The position numbers were made by a program, and so were the translations under genes. Source: Niveispirillum sp. (GTDB lineage: Bacteria > Pseudomonadota > Alphaproteobacteria > Azospirillales > Azospirillaceae). From it: a stretch of 48,254 nt of DNA. The stretch spans positions 1 through 48,254 of the forward strand of contig NZ_JAGOGJ010000045.1 in the NCBI RefSeq assembly GCF_017996735.1, read 5' to 3'. Below, piece after piece: positions 33,468 through 41,460 of the stretch. The notes beneath the pieces are model-generated. The model searched no databases and was not told the DNA's origin. It worked only from the letters and a program-made list of their open reading frames with translations. Position 1 is the first letter of the stretch. The number at the start of each line of letters is the position of its first letter.

Positions 33468-34382
33468 TCAGCCCCCGCTTTGCCGTGCGTAATCTCGGGG
33501 CGGACAGCCCAGCACACGTTTGAAGGCGGTGCTGAAGGCGCTTTCCGATTGATACCCCACCGACAGCGCAATGGCGGATACGCTCTCCCGCCCCGACAGC
33601 AACCGGTCACCGGCCAGCAGCATGCGCCAGCGCGCCACATATTCCATCGGGGCGGCTCCCACCATTTCCTTGAAACGCTGGGCAAAGCTGGACCGTGACA
33701 TGCCGGCATGGCGGGCCAATGCCGGCAAGGTCCAGGGATGGGCGGGATCGGCATGGATGGCACCGATGGCCGCCCCCAGATGCCGGTCAGACAGCGCAAA
33801 CAGCCACCCCACCCCGGCCCCCCGCAGCCCGTCCAGATGCAGGCGCAATGCCTGGACCAGCATCATATGGGCCAGATGCCGCACGATCAGGAAGACGCCG
33901 GGCCGATCCTCCCGCAGTTCCAGCATCATCCGTTCCATCGCCCAGCGCAGGCCGGAACGATCGCCGGCATCGCGCAGATGGATCAATGGCGGCAGCAGCG
34001 ACAGCAACAGCCCTGCGTGCCGCCCTTCCAGGGCGAAGCGGCTGCTGACGCAGAAGAACTCATCACCGGTACCCACCTGCGCCACTCCGCCCCGCCGGGC
34101 GTCGGAAAACACTTCCTGCGCCGGCAAAGGCGGGACATCGGGGCTGCTGGCCATACGGAAGGGCCGCCCCGCCGGCAGCAGGAAACAATCGCCGGGTTCA
34201 AGCGGGATCGGCCCCGCCTCTCCTTCCACCCAGAGCAGACAGCGTCCCCGGACGATGGCGCCGGTCTTGATATTGTCCTGCTGGTTCGGGAACTGCACCG
34301 CCCAATCCCCACCCGCCGCAAACCCGGCCGACAGGAGGTTGCGGGGTTTCAGCAGGGACAGGATGTCGGACAGCGGGTCCAT
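33468..34382 (-). CDS. AraC-family regulator with N-terminal cupin
   Basis: The 304-residue protein has a cupin_6-type N-terminal half (GRCLLWVEGEAGPIPLEPGDCFLLPAG) and a C-terminal AraC domain: LPALARHAGMSRSSFAQRFK and AIALSVGYQSESAFSTAFKR. It is divergent from the epimerase-like gene, and the shared region has a nested dyad (34390-34437). Regulators of this kind often control neighbouring oxidoreductases; the epimerase or the downstream MFS exporter are the likely targets. Confidence 0.88.
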   Translation of the reverse strand: MDPLSDILSLLKPRNLLSAGFAAGGDWAVQFPNQQDNIKTGAIVRGRCLLWVEGEAGPIPLEPGDCFLLPAGRPFRMASSPDVPPLPAQEVFSDARRGGVAQVGTGDEFFCVSSRFALEGRHAGLLLSLLPPLIHLRDAGDRSGLRWAMERMMLELREDRPGVFLIVRHLAHMMLVQALRLHLDGLRGAGVGWLFALSDRHLGAAIGAIHADPAHPWTLPALARHAGMSRSSFAQRFKEMVGAAPMEYVARWRMLLAGDRLLSGRESVSAIALSVGYQSESAFSTAFKRVLGCPPRDYARQSGG

Positions 34383-34389
34383 GGCATTT

Positions 34390-34437
34390 CCGGACGATCA
34401 CGAAGAAACTATGGATTTCATAGCATGGATCGTCCGG
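34390..34437. promoter_or_regulatory. Nested inverted repeats between AraC and epimerase genes
   Basis: Perfect 10-base arms CCGGACGATC (34390-34399) and GATCGTCCGG (34428-34437) enclose a second dyad, CTATG-GATTT-CATAG (34409-34423). The site is eight bases upstream of the AraC ATG and 65 bases before the epimerase start, so it could be the AraC operator or a hairpin in its leader. Confidence 0.5.
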
Positions 34438-34502
34438 GCCGACAGCGTCATCCTGCATGCACGGGTCCTGCAACAGGGCCCCACCCTATATAAAGGTGTT
34501 CC

Positions 34503-35402
34503 ATGCATATCTTTGTCACCGGCGCCACCGGCTTCGTCGGCAGCGCCATCGTCACAGAACTGATCAGCGCCGGGCACCGGGTCACCGGTCTGGTGCGCAG
34601 CGATCTGGCCGCCGATGCCCTGACCCGCCAGGGTGCCGCCGCCCACCGGGGCGATCTGACCGACCTGGATAGCCTTTGCCGGGGAGCAGAGAATGCCGAC
34701 GGTGTCATCCACACCGCCTTCAACCATGATTTCTCAACCTATCGCGACAATTGCGAGATGGACCGGCGTATCATCGCGGCGCTGGGGTCGGCGCTGGCGG
34801 GCAGCGACCGGCCCCTTCTGGTCACCTCTGGCATCGGCATCCTGCCGCAAAGCAAGGTGTTGACGGAGGATGTGGCACCCACCACGGGTGCCCATGCCCA
34901 CCCCCGCGCCGCATCGGAACAGGCGGCGGTGGCACTGCTGGACCAGGGGATCAATGCCGGCATCGTCCGCCTGCCGCCCAGCGTCCACGGGGTCGGCGAC
35001 CATGGGTTCGTGCCCACCCTGATCGATCTGGCCCGGCGTACTGGGGTCGTGGCCCATGTCGGGGATGGCAGCAACCGCTGGCCCGCCCTTCACCGGCTGG
35101 ATGCCGCACGGCTCTATCGTCTGGCGCTGGAAAGGGCGCGGCCCGGTGCCCGCTGGCACGGGGTGGCGGATGAAGGGATACCGTTCCGCGACATCACCGC
35201 CATCATCGCCCGCCACCTGAACCTGCCACAGGTTTCAACCGACGGCCCCGCCGCCGCCGCGCATTTCGGCTGGATGGCCGGCTTCGCCGCCATGGACGTG
35301 CCGGCCAGCGCCGAGAAAACCCGTGCCGAACTGGGATGGGAGCCTGTGGAACTGGGCCTGCTGGCCGACCTGGACAGCGATGCCTATTTCCCGGCGGGTT
35401 GA
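34503..35402 (+). CDS. NAD(P)-dependent epimerase/atypical SDR
   Basis: The 299-residue protein begins with MHIFVTGATGFVGSAIVTELI (dinucleotide motif GATGFVG) and has the extended/atypical SDR layout with GDLTDLDSL, TSGIGILPQ and a C-terminal substrate domain. The normal YxxxK active-site motif is not seen; the matching segment is HPRAASEQAAVAL. The family includes members that lack Tyr/Lys and act as NADP-binding oxidoreductases or regulators. AAGGTG precedes the ATG. Its 3' end overlaps the amidohydrolase gene by 19 bases on the opposite strand. Confidence 0.85.
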   Translation: MHIFVTGATGFVGSAIVTELISAGHRVTGLVRSDLAADALTRQGAAAHRGDLTDLDSLCRGAENADGVIHTAFNHDFSTYRDNCEMDRRIIAALGSALAGSDRPLLVTSGIGILPQSKVLTEDVAPTTGAHAHPRAASEQAAVALLDQGINAGIVRLPPSVHGVGDHGFVPTLIDLARRTGVVAHVGDGSNRWPALHRLDAARLYRLALERARPGARWHGVADEGIPFRDITAIIARHLNLPQVSTDGPAAAAHFGWMAGFAAMDVPASAEKTRAELGWEPVELGLLADLDSDAYFPAG

Positions 35403-36844
35403 ACCGCCTTGTCCCACGTCGCCACCTTGGCGCGCGTCTGCGACAGCAGGCCGTCCAGGGTGGCCCGGTCCTGCACCTGCCCGCGCAGAATGACGGCATG
35501 GATGGCGCGGGTGGCGGCGATATCCTCCAGCGGATTGCCGTTCAGCAGCACAAGGTCAGCCGCCTTGCCCACCGTGACCGAGCCATACCGATCCAACTTG
35601 CCGAACCAGGCGGGACCCGCACGGGTGACACTGGCCAGCGCCTGCGCCGGGGTCAGACCATAGCGGACATAGAGCGACAACTCATCATGCAGGCCGATGC
35701 CGGGATAGTTGAAGGAATTCAGAAACCCGGCATCGGTGCCGCCGATGATGGTCACACCCGCCTGTTGCAGCAGGGGCAGAACGGATGCCGTCACCTCAAA
35801 CTGTTCATGGCGGGCCTTAACCTGTTCCGGTGTGGCCTGGGCCGCGCGCTGCACCCGCCATTCATAGGTCTTGCGCAGGCCGGGGCCGATATAGGCCAGA
35901 TAATCATCCTTGGCATGATCTTCCCGGTCCAGATAGGCGATGATGCGCGACCCGTTCAGGGTCGGCGTCACGAACACGCCCCTTTCCGCAAGATGCCGGA
36001 AACCCTGCTGGGCATAGGCCGGGTCGTAACCCTGATCCAGACGGCGCGAGGCCTCCGCCCGGTCGATACGGCCGGCGGCATAATCCGCGGCGATGGCGGA
36101 TTCGTCCTTCACCCCGGCATTCAGCGCATAATCCAGATGTTCAACGGAACTCAGCCCCGCCTCCACCGCCTGCCCCAGTGTCAGGGCCATGGGAATATGG
36201 CCGGAGGTGTTGAAGCCGGCGGCACGGGCCCGCTTCACGGCATACAGGAACAGTTCCGGCTTCAGGGTGCTGTCGGTGATCTTGACAAAATCGACCTTCA
36301 AATCCTTCAGTTTGGCGATGGCCTGATCCACCTCCGCCTCGCTGCCGGTTTCCAGAGTGCCCTTCCAGACAGGCTTGATGCCTTCGATCTTGGGGCCGGA
36401 TGACAGAAGGTTCGGGCCGAACAGCGTGCCCTCGGCAATCTGCTGCCGCCAGGCCAGCACGTCATAGGGGAGGTCTCCCGAACAATCCCGCACGGTCGTG
36501 ATGCCATAGGCGACATAGAGGGGCAGCAGCGCCTGATTCTCGGCGATCAGGTCCGGCCCGCCACCAAAATGCACATGCATGTCCCAAAGGCCGGGGATGA
36601 GATAGCGGTTGCCGGCATCCAGGCTGCGCGTGGTGTTCCACGTTTCCGCGATCTCCGCATCCGGCCCGACCGCCAGGATCTTATCACCGGCCGTCACCAC
36701 CGCCTGATCGGGGATCAGCCGTTCCGTTTCCACATCCACGATGGTGGCATGGCGGATGACCAGATCGGCACTGCCCTTCCCCGTTGCGGGTGCGGAGGGC
36801 GTCAGGACCAGTGTGGTCAACAGGGCGGCGAGCAGTTTTTTCAT
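35384..36844 (-). CDS. Exported amidohydrolase family protein
   Basis: The 486-residue protein has a signal peptide (LLAALLTTLVLTPSAPA) and the imidazolonepropionase-like amidohydrolase motifs: GLWDMHVHFGG (HxH), FVKITD with the candidate bridging Lys, TSGHIP, VEHLDYAL and the metal Asp in IGGTDAGF. GGAG lies about 8 bases before ATG 36844. It likely hydrolyses an amide, peptide or lactone in the periplasm. It is divergent from a LysR gene whose operator lies between them. Confidence 0.87.
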   Translation of the reverse strand: MKKLLAALLTTLVLTPSAPATGKGSADLVIRHATIVDVETERLIPDQAVVTAGDKILAVGPDAEIAETWNTTRSLDAGNRYLIPGLWDMHVHFGGGPDLIAENQALLPLYVAYGITTVRDCSGDLPYDVLAWRQQIAEGTLFGPNLLSSGPKIEGIKPVWKGTLETGSEAEVDQAIAKLKDLKVDFVKITDSTLKPELFLYAVKRARAAGFNTSGHIPMALTLGQAVEAGLSSVEHLDYALNAGVKDESAIAADYAAGRIDRAEASRRLDQGYDPAYAQQGFRHLAERGVFVTPTLNGSRIIAYLDREDHAKDDYLAYIGPGLRKTYEWRVQRAAQATPEQVKARHEQFEVTASVLPLLQQAGVTIIGGTDAGFLNSFNYPGIGLHDELSLYVRYGLTPAQALASVTRAGPAWFGKLDRYGSVTVGKAADLVLLNGNPLEDIAATRAIHAVILRGQVQDRATLDGLLSQTRAKVATWDKAVQPAGK

Positions 36845-36909
36845 GGGTGGAACTCCGGCACTGGGGCACGCCCACCCTATGCGCGTGACGGATCATGCGC
36901 AAATTGGAT

Positions 36910-36932
36910 ATATGGGTAATTATTATCCATAT
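36910..36932. promoter_or_regulatory. Near-perfect 23-bp dyad, candidate LysR operator
   Basis: ATATGG (36910-36915) and CCATAT (36927-36932) are the outer arms; the inner bases TAAT and ATTA are also symmetric, with only one mismatched pair plus the central base. The site lies in the 105-base gap between the amidohydrolase and LysR genes, as expected for an autoregulating LysR protein. Confidence 0.6.
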
Positions 36933-36949
36933 CTTGAATGATATCCGTC

Positions 36950-37828
36950 ATGTTTGATCCCCGCCTGCTGCGCGCCTTCGTGACCATTGCGGATACGGGC
37001 AGTTTCACCAGTGCCGCCGACCGGCTGCACATGACGCAGTCAACGATCAGTCAGCAGTTGGGCCGGCTGGAACAATCGGTGGGTCAGGGACTGATCGACA
37101 GGGCGGCCCGCCCCGTGCGCCCCACCCCGGCGGGGGAGCGGCTGCTGGGTCCCGCAAGGCGCATTCTGTCCTTGCAGCGGGACGCAGCGGCCATGCTGTC
37201 CGACCCGGTGGGAACATCGGTCCTGCGGATCGGCCTGCCGGAAGATATCGCAACGGTCCCCGTGATGTCGGCATTCGCCCGCTTCTCCACCAGCCATCGG
37301 GAGATACGCCTGGACGTGACAACCGGCCTGTCGCGCGACATCGCCCGGCGATACCGGGCCGGGGATTTCGATATTGCCATCGTCAAGGAAGCGGCGGCAC
37401 AGCCGGACCACCGCGCCAGCTTCGCCGAACCCATGGCGTGGTTCCAGGCGGCGGACGGCTTGAATGACTGGCCCGACCCGATCCCGCTTGTCGCCTTCCC
37501 GCCCGGTGCCCTTTACCGTGACGCGATGTTTGAACGGATCGAAGGGCTGGGCCGCCGCTGGTACATCGCCTTTACCGGCAGTTCGCTGGACAGTGTGGCG
37601 ACGGCGGTCACCACCGGCATGGGGCTGTCGCTGCTGCCGGTGGCCGCCATGGCGGGCCGGGCCGTCCGACCCTATCACGGTCTGGGCACCGCGCCCGCCA
37701 TGGAAGTATCCCTTTATGCCTGGGAAAGCAGCGGCCCCATCGCCGAACTGGGCACGATGATGACGGCAGTGCTGGCCGCACGGAATGCCATGGCGCCATG
37801 GGGTGGTCAGGCCGCCGCTGCAACCTGA
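36950..37828 (+). CDS. LysR-family transcriptional regulator
   Basis: The protein (292 residues from ATG 36950, 296 from ATG 36938) has the LysR HTH at its N-terminus (FDPRLLRAFVTIADTGSFTS, TQSTISQQLGRLEQ) and a periplasmic-binding-like effector domain (LRIGLPEDIA, TGMGLSLLPVAAM). The 36950 start matches the usual LysR length. It probably controls the divergent amidohydrolase. Its 3' end overlaps the convergent SRPBCC gene by 22 bases. Confidence 0.88.
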   Translation: MFDPRLLRAFVTIADTGSFTSAADRLHMTQSTISQQLGRLEQSVGQGLIDRAARPVRPTPAGERLLGPARRILSLQRDAAAMLSDPVGTSVLRIGLPEDIATVPVMSAFARFSTSHREIRLDVTTGLSRDIARRYRAGDFDIAIVKEAAAQPDHRASFAEPMAWFQAADGLNDWPDPIPLVAFPPGALYRDAMFERIEGLGRRWYIAFTGSSLDSVATAVTTGMGLSLLPVAAMAGRAVRPYHGLGTAPAMEVSLYAWESSGPIAELGTMMTAVLAARNAMAPWGGQAAAAT

Positions 37829-38277
37829 TCACACCAGTCATCGATATGGATGTCGCGCGGCCAGGGGGCCGCCGTGCGGCCTTCCAGCAGATCCTTCAGG
37901 CTCAGCAGGAAGATGCCCCATTTGGTGCTGCAATGGTGCATGAACTCCACCGGTTCCCGCCAGCCCTCATGCCGGAACAACAGGATCGTGTAATCCCCCT
38001 CCCGCCGCAGGTCCCAGGTGACATGCGTGCCGATCCATTCCGCCGGCCCGTCGGTGACAAGCCAGCGCAGATGTGTCGGCGCCTCCACGGCCACCACCTG
38101 CATATCGAAGAAACCACGGTCGCCGAACCCGAAATGCAGGCTGCCGCCGACCGCTTCCCCCCGGCCCGTGGTTCCCTCCGTCCACCAGCGCGACAGGCCC
38201 TCCACGCTGACCAGCGCGTTGAACACGGCCTCAGGCGCGACATTCTTGAAGCCGATACGATGCAGGATGTCGGTCAT
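37807..38277 (-). CDS. SRPBCC domain protein (AHSA1-like)
   Basis: This 156-residue protein has the START-like beta-alpha-beta layout of the AHSA1/CalC group: GFKNVAPEAVFNALVSVEGLSRWW at the N-terminus (first helix and WW turn), EWIGTHVTWDLR in the middle, and a C-terminal long helix (FLLSLKDLLEGR). Such proteins bind hydrophobic ligands and are very often found after ArsR regulators, as here. It lies 84 bases after the second SRPBCC gene. The ligand is unknown. Confidence 0.82.
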   Translation of the reverse strand: MTDILHRIGFKNVAPEAVFNALVSVEGLSRWWTEGTTGRGEAVGGSLHFGFGDRGFFDMQVVAVEAPTHLRWLVTDGPAEWIGTHVTWDLRREGDYTILLFRHEGWREPVEFMHHCSTKWGIFLLSLKDLLEGRTAAPWPRDIHIDDWCDQVAAAA

Positions 38278-38361
38278 GATGCTTCCTTTCAGAACAAGCG
38301 GGGGCGTTTCCCGGCGTGGGATTACGCCGAGAGGGGGAGAAGGATGCGGCGGCTTCCCCGA

Positions 38362-38838
38362 TCAGGAAGCGCTGGTTTCCTCAACGGAAATGGCGTCGTC
38401 CAGGCGACGGACGACCTTTTTCCAGCCTTCGCCCATGCTGGTGAAGGCGGTCTCGTTGCGCGGCAGTTCGAAGCCGGCATGAACGACCCGCAGGCGTGTC
38501 CCGCCCGCGACCCCGGTCAGGGTGAAGGTCACGATGGTGTCGAGAAGCGAGCCATAGCCGACATTGCCGGCATCCCCGCCCCGCCAGGCATAGGACAGGC
38601 GCTCCCCCGGCACGACCTCCAGCACCTGACACCGTATGGTGCCGTCCCAGGCGCCGGCGGGCGTGGTCTGAAAGGTGAAATGCTGTCCCACGATGGCGGC
38701 GAAGCCGGCGGGGCGCATCATCCATTTCGCGATCAGGTCGCCGTCGGTCAGCGCCCGCCACACCCGATCGGGTGAATGGGGATATGTGGCCTCCTCCACG
38801 ATGTCGCGGGTGCGGGGTCTGGTCAAACTCACGCTCAT
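38362..38838 (-). CDS. SRPBCC domain protein (AHSA1-like)
   Basis: The 158-residue protein has the AHSA1 pattern YPHSPDRVWRALTDGDLIAKWMM and the C-terminal GTRLRVVHAGFE plus EGWKKVVRRL. Its ATG overlaps the ArsR stop by four bases (ATGA), so the two are translationally coupled. ArsR-SRPBCC pairs are common in proteobacteria, and the SRPBCC partner may sense or bind the effector. Substrate unknown. Confidence 0.84.
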   Translation of the reverse strand: MSVSLTRPRTRDIVEEATYPHSPDRVWRALTDGDLIAKWMMRPAGFAAIVGQHFTFQTTPAGAWDGTIRCQVLEVVPGERLSYAWRGGDAGNVGYGSLLDTIVTFTLTGVAGGTRLRVVHAGFELPRNETAFTSMGEGWKKVVRRLDDAISVEETSAS

Positions 38839-39164
38839 GGGTCCATTTCCTCCAGCACGCTGTGCAGATCGGCCAGCCGGTCGCGCCAGAAGGCGCGGTA
38901 ATGGTCCATCCAGGCCGACAGGGGTTCCAGCCCTTCCGGTCGGGCGCGGTAATAGACCTTTCGCCCTTCCGGCCGTTCCAGCACCAGACCGGCCTGTTTC
39001 AGGGCCTTCAGATGCTGGGACACCGCTCCCTGCGTGACGCCACTGCCGCGGGTCAGGTCGACGACGCTGACCTCCCCTTCGGTGGCGATCCGTTCGAACA
39101 TGCCGCGCCGCGTCGGGTCCGCCAGCGCGCGCATGATGTGGTTGATGGCTTCGGCTTCGATCAT
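38835..39164 (-). CDS. ArsR-family transcriptional regulator
   Basis: The 109-residue winged-helix protein has INHIMRALADPTRRGMFERI at its start and the recognition helix GVTQGAVSQHLKALKQAGLV followed by the wing GRKVYYRARPEG. It lacks the Cys motif of metal-sensing ArsR proteins, so it probably senses an organic effector. The promoter (see next entry) seems to place the transcription start at or near the ATG, suggesting a leaderless mRNA; no ribosome site is seen. Confidence 0.88.
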   Translation of the reverse strand: MIEAEAINHIMRALADPTRRGMFERIATEGEVSVVDLTRGSGVTQGAVSQHLKALKQAGLVLERPEGRKVYYRARPEGLEPLSAWMDHYRAFWRDRLADLHSVLEEMDP

Positions 39165-39170
39165 GGAAAA

Positions 39171-39210
39171 TTATTAGTCCAGACTAAATCATAAGTCAAC
39201 GCTAATGATT
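39171..39210 (-). promoter_or_regulatory. ArsR promoter with operator dyads
   Basis: On the minus strand, TTGACT (39199-39194) and TAATAA (39176-39171) form a -35/-10 pair with a 17-base spacer. The perfect dyad TTAGTC-CA-GACTAA (plus strand 39174-39187) covers the -10 and part of the spacer; a second pair, AATCAT (39187-39192) and ATGATT (39205-39210), flanks the -35. The -10 lies six bases from the ATG. Confidence 0.65.
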
Positions 39211-40385
39211 CATTTCCGCCGCTTCAGCAGCAGGCCCAGCAGCGCAAAGCCGCCGCCCAGCAGACAGGTCCCTTCCCAACCCCAGGCGGTCCAGACCTGT
39301 ATGGCGCTGGCTGATCCCGCCGCACCGCCCAGGAACATGCCCGTCATGAACAGGGTGTTGATCCGGCTGCGCGCCGCCGGGTCCAGGGTGAATATCTGCT
39401 GCTGATGCGACACAAGCGCGCCCTGGATGCCGAAATCCAGAATGACGACGCCGACGACCAGCGCCGCCAGCCCGACCCAGACGCCGAACAGGACCCAGGC
39501 GGCCAGGGTCGCGGCGGCCCCCAGCCAGATGGCGGGATGTGCGCCATGCCGGTCGGCCAGACGGCCCGCCACGGGTGCCGCCAGGATGCCGACCGCACCC
39601 ACCACCCCGAACAGGCCCGCCGTCTCCGCCCCCAGACCGAAGGCCTGCAGCCGGAAGGCCAGAACCGTCCAGAACACCGTGAAGGATGCGAACAGGCTGG
39701 CCTGTACCAGGGTCGCCACACGCAGATCCCGTTCCCGCCGCCAGAGATCGACCAGCGAGCGCATGATCGCGGCATAGCGCGAACGCGGTCCCGTCCGCTC
39801 CTCATCCTCCGGCAGGACCAGCACCATCAGCACCGCGCCGAACAGGGCCAGGGGCACCCCCAGCCAGAACATCTCCCGCCATCCGGCATGGGACGCGACA
39901 AAGCCTGCCAGGGTACGGCTGAACAGGATGCCGGACAGCAGCCCCGCCATGACCGTGCCCACCGTGGCCCCCCGCCGTTCCGGGCTGGACAGGCTGGCGG
40001 CCAGCGGCACGATCTGCTGCGCCACCGTCGCCATCGCCCCCACCAGCAGGGAAGACAGCGACAGCAGCAGCGGGGACGGCGCGACCGCTGTGAGGGCCAG
40101 CGCCAGGGACAACGCCACGAACTGCCCGATGATCAGCCAGCGCCGGGGCAGCATGTCGCCCAGCGGCACCAGGAAGAACAGGCCCAGCGCATAGCCCAAT
40201 TGTGTGGCGGTGGAGACCGGTCCGGCCCCACCCTGACGGTGGAACTCCGCGCTGATCAGGCCCAGCATGGGCTGGTTGTAATAGATATTGGCGACGGCAA
40301 GCCCGGCCGCCGCAGCCATGCCGAACAGGGCATCCTTGCCCAGGGGTGCGGCGCTGGCCTGAGGGTGGAAACTGGACGATTGCAT
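39210..40385 (-). CDS. MFS transporter
   Basis: The 391-residue protein has twelve predicted transmembrane helices, beginning DALFGMAAAAGLAVANIYYNQPML, with the MFS loop motif GDMLPRRWLIIG after helix 2 and the antiporter-like segment AGLLSGILFSRTLAGF in helix 5. NIYYNQPM is a known signature of a group of major-facilitator exporters. CCGGAG precedes ATG 40385. It is divergent from a LysR gene, which probably regulates it, and ends only 45 bases from the ArsR gene. Confidence 0.88.
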   Translation of the reverse strand: MQSSSFHPQASAAPLGKDALFGMAAAAGLAVANIYYNQPMLGLISAEFHRQGGAGPVSTATQLGYALGLFFLVPLGDMLPRRWLIIGQFVALSLALALTAVAPSPLLLSLSSLLVGAMATVAQQIVPLAASLSSPERRGATVGTVMAGLLSGILFSRTLAGFVASHAGWREMFWLGVPLALFGAVLMVLVLPEDEERTGPRSRYAAIMRSLVDLWRRERDLRVATLVQASLFASFTVFWTVLAFRLQAFGLGAETAGLFGVVGAVGILAAPVAGRLADRHGAHPAIWLGAAATLAAWVLFGVWVGLAALVVGVVILDFGIQGALVSHQQQIFTLDPAARSRINTLFMTGMFLGGAAGSASAIQVWTAWGWEGTCLLGGGFALLGLLLKRRK

Positions 40386-40489
40386 CTCCGGGTCCTTTCC
40401 CGACTGCTGCGATGCACATCATCTATGCCCATAACGGCTTTCGTATTAGTCTGACAGATCGTTAAGCCAGTATCACGGAAACCGATATA

Positions 40490-41392
40490 ATGGACACGCA
40501 GGACGCCCTGGTCTTCACCCAGGTGGTCAGCGCCGGCAGTCTGGCCGGGGCGGCGCGGCGGCTGGGCATCACGCCCATGGCGGCCACACGCCGGCTGGCC
40601 AGCCTGGAGGCGCATCTGGGCGTGCGGCTTCTGCATCGCTCCACCCGCGCCCTGTCCCTGACGCCGGAGGGGGAAACCTTTCTCCCCTATGCCCAATCCC
40701 TGCTGGATAGCGAGGCGGAGGCTTTGGCCCGCCTGCGGTCGGACAAGGCGTCGGCCACCGGTCTGTTGCGCGTATCCACCACGGTGGCCTTTGGCACCCG
40801 CTATGTGGCGCCCCTGGTGCCGCGCCTGCTGGACCGGCATCCCGAATTGCGCATCGCGCTGGACCTGTCGGACACCATGCCGGACCTGATCGCCAGCGGC
40901 ACAGACCTGGCCATCCGCATCGCCCGCCTGCGCGACAGCGGGTTGATCGCAAAAAAGCTGGCTGACAATCCCCGCCTGCTGGTGGCAAGCCCTGATTATC
41001 TGGCCCTGCATGGACATCCCGCCACTACCGCCGATCTGGCCTTCCATGCCTGCCTGTCCCTGTTCGGGACCAGCCATTGGACCTTCATCGCCGACGGGGT
41101 CGAAAAACACGTGCGCGTGAACAGCCGCTTCACGGCCAGCAATGTCCAGGGCTGCCGCGCCGCCGCCCGCGCCGGGGGCGGCATCACGCTTTTGTCGGAA
41201 TGGAACGTGGCGGAAGACCTCGCCAACGGCCGGCTGGTCCGGGTCGATCTGGCCGATGCGGCACCGGAAGCCATCAATATCTGGGCCGTCTATCCCACCA
41301 CCCGCCTGCTGCCACAGAAGGTGCGGGTGTTCATCACAGAACTGCGTGCGGCATTGCTGGCCGACGGGATGAAGGTCGCGGACGGAAAATAA
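40490..41392 (+). CDS. LysR-family transcriptional regulator
   Basis: The 300-residue protein has the LysR HTH (LVFTQVVSAGSLAGAARRLG, MAATRRLASLEAHLGVRLLH) and an effector domain of the CrgA/PecT-like group (LLRVSTTVAFGTRYVAPLVPRL), with IASGTDLAIRIARLRDSGL. It is divergent from the MFS gene, its likely target. The stop codon TAA (41390-41392) touches the first Rrf2 operator. Confidence 0.88.
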   Translation: MDTQDALVFTQVVSAGSLAGAARRLGITPMAATRRLASLEAHLGVRLLHRSTRALSLTPEGETFLPYAQSLLDSEAEALARLRSDKASATGLLRVSTTVAFGTRYVAPLVPRLLDRHPELRIALDLSDTMPDLIASGTDLAIRIARLRDSGLIAKKLADNPRLLVASPDYLALHGHPATTADLAFHACLSLFGTSHWTFIADGVEKHVRVNSRFTASNVQGCRAAARAGGGITLLSEWNVAEDLANGRLVRVDLADAAPEAINIWAVYPTTRLLPQKVRVFITELRAALLADGMKVADGK

Positions 41393-41460
41393 ACACGGAC
41401 TAATTTTATCCGCGTTTTTCTGCTTGACGCACCAAACGCGGATCGATACAGTCCGCGTTA
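41391..41460 (+). promoter_or_regulatory. Twin operators and promoter of the Rrf2 gene
   Basis: Two copies of the same dyad occur 43 bases apart, centre to centre. Site 1 is AAACACGGA (41391-41399)-N9-TCCGCGTTT (41409-41417); site 2 is AAACGCGGA (41434-41442)-N9-TCCGCGTTA (41452-41460). A -35 TTGACG (41424-41429) lies between them, and a -10-like TACAGT (41447-41452) with 17-base spacing is inside site 2. Site 2 ends on the A of the Rrf2 ATG. This is a classic autorepressor layout. Confidence 0.75.

Noticed and set aside
41424..41459. Longer Rrf2 start at TTG 41424
   Set aside because: That TTG is part of the likely -35 box and the added residues would cover the operator; family members start at the MAHITASVEYG-like segment.
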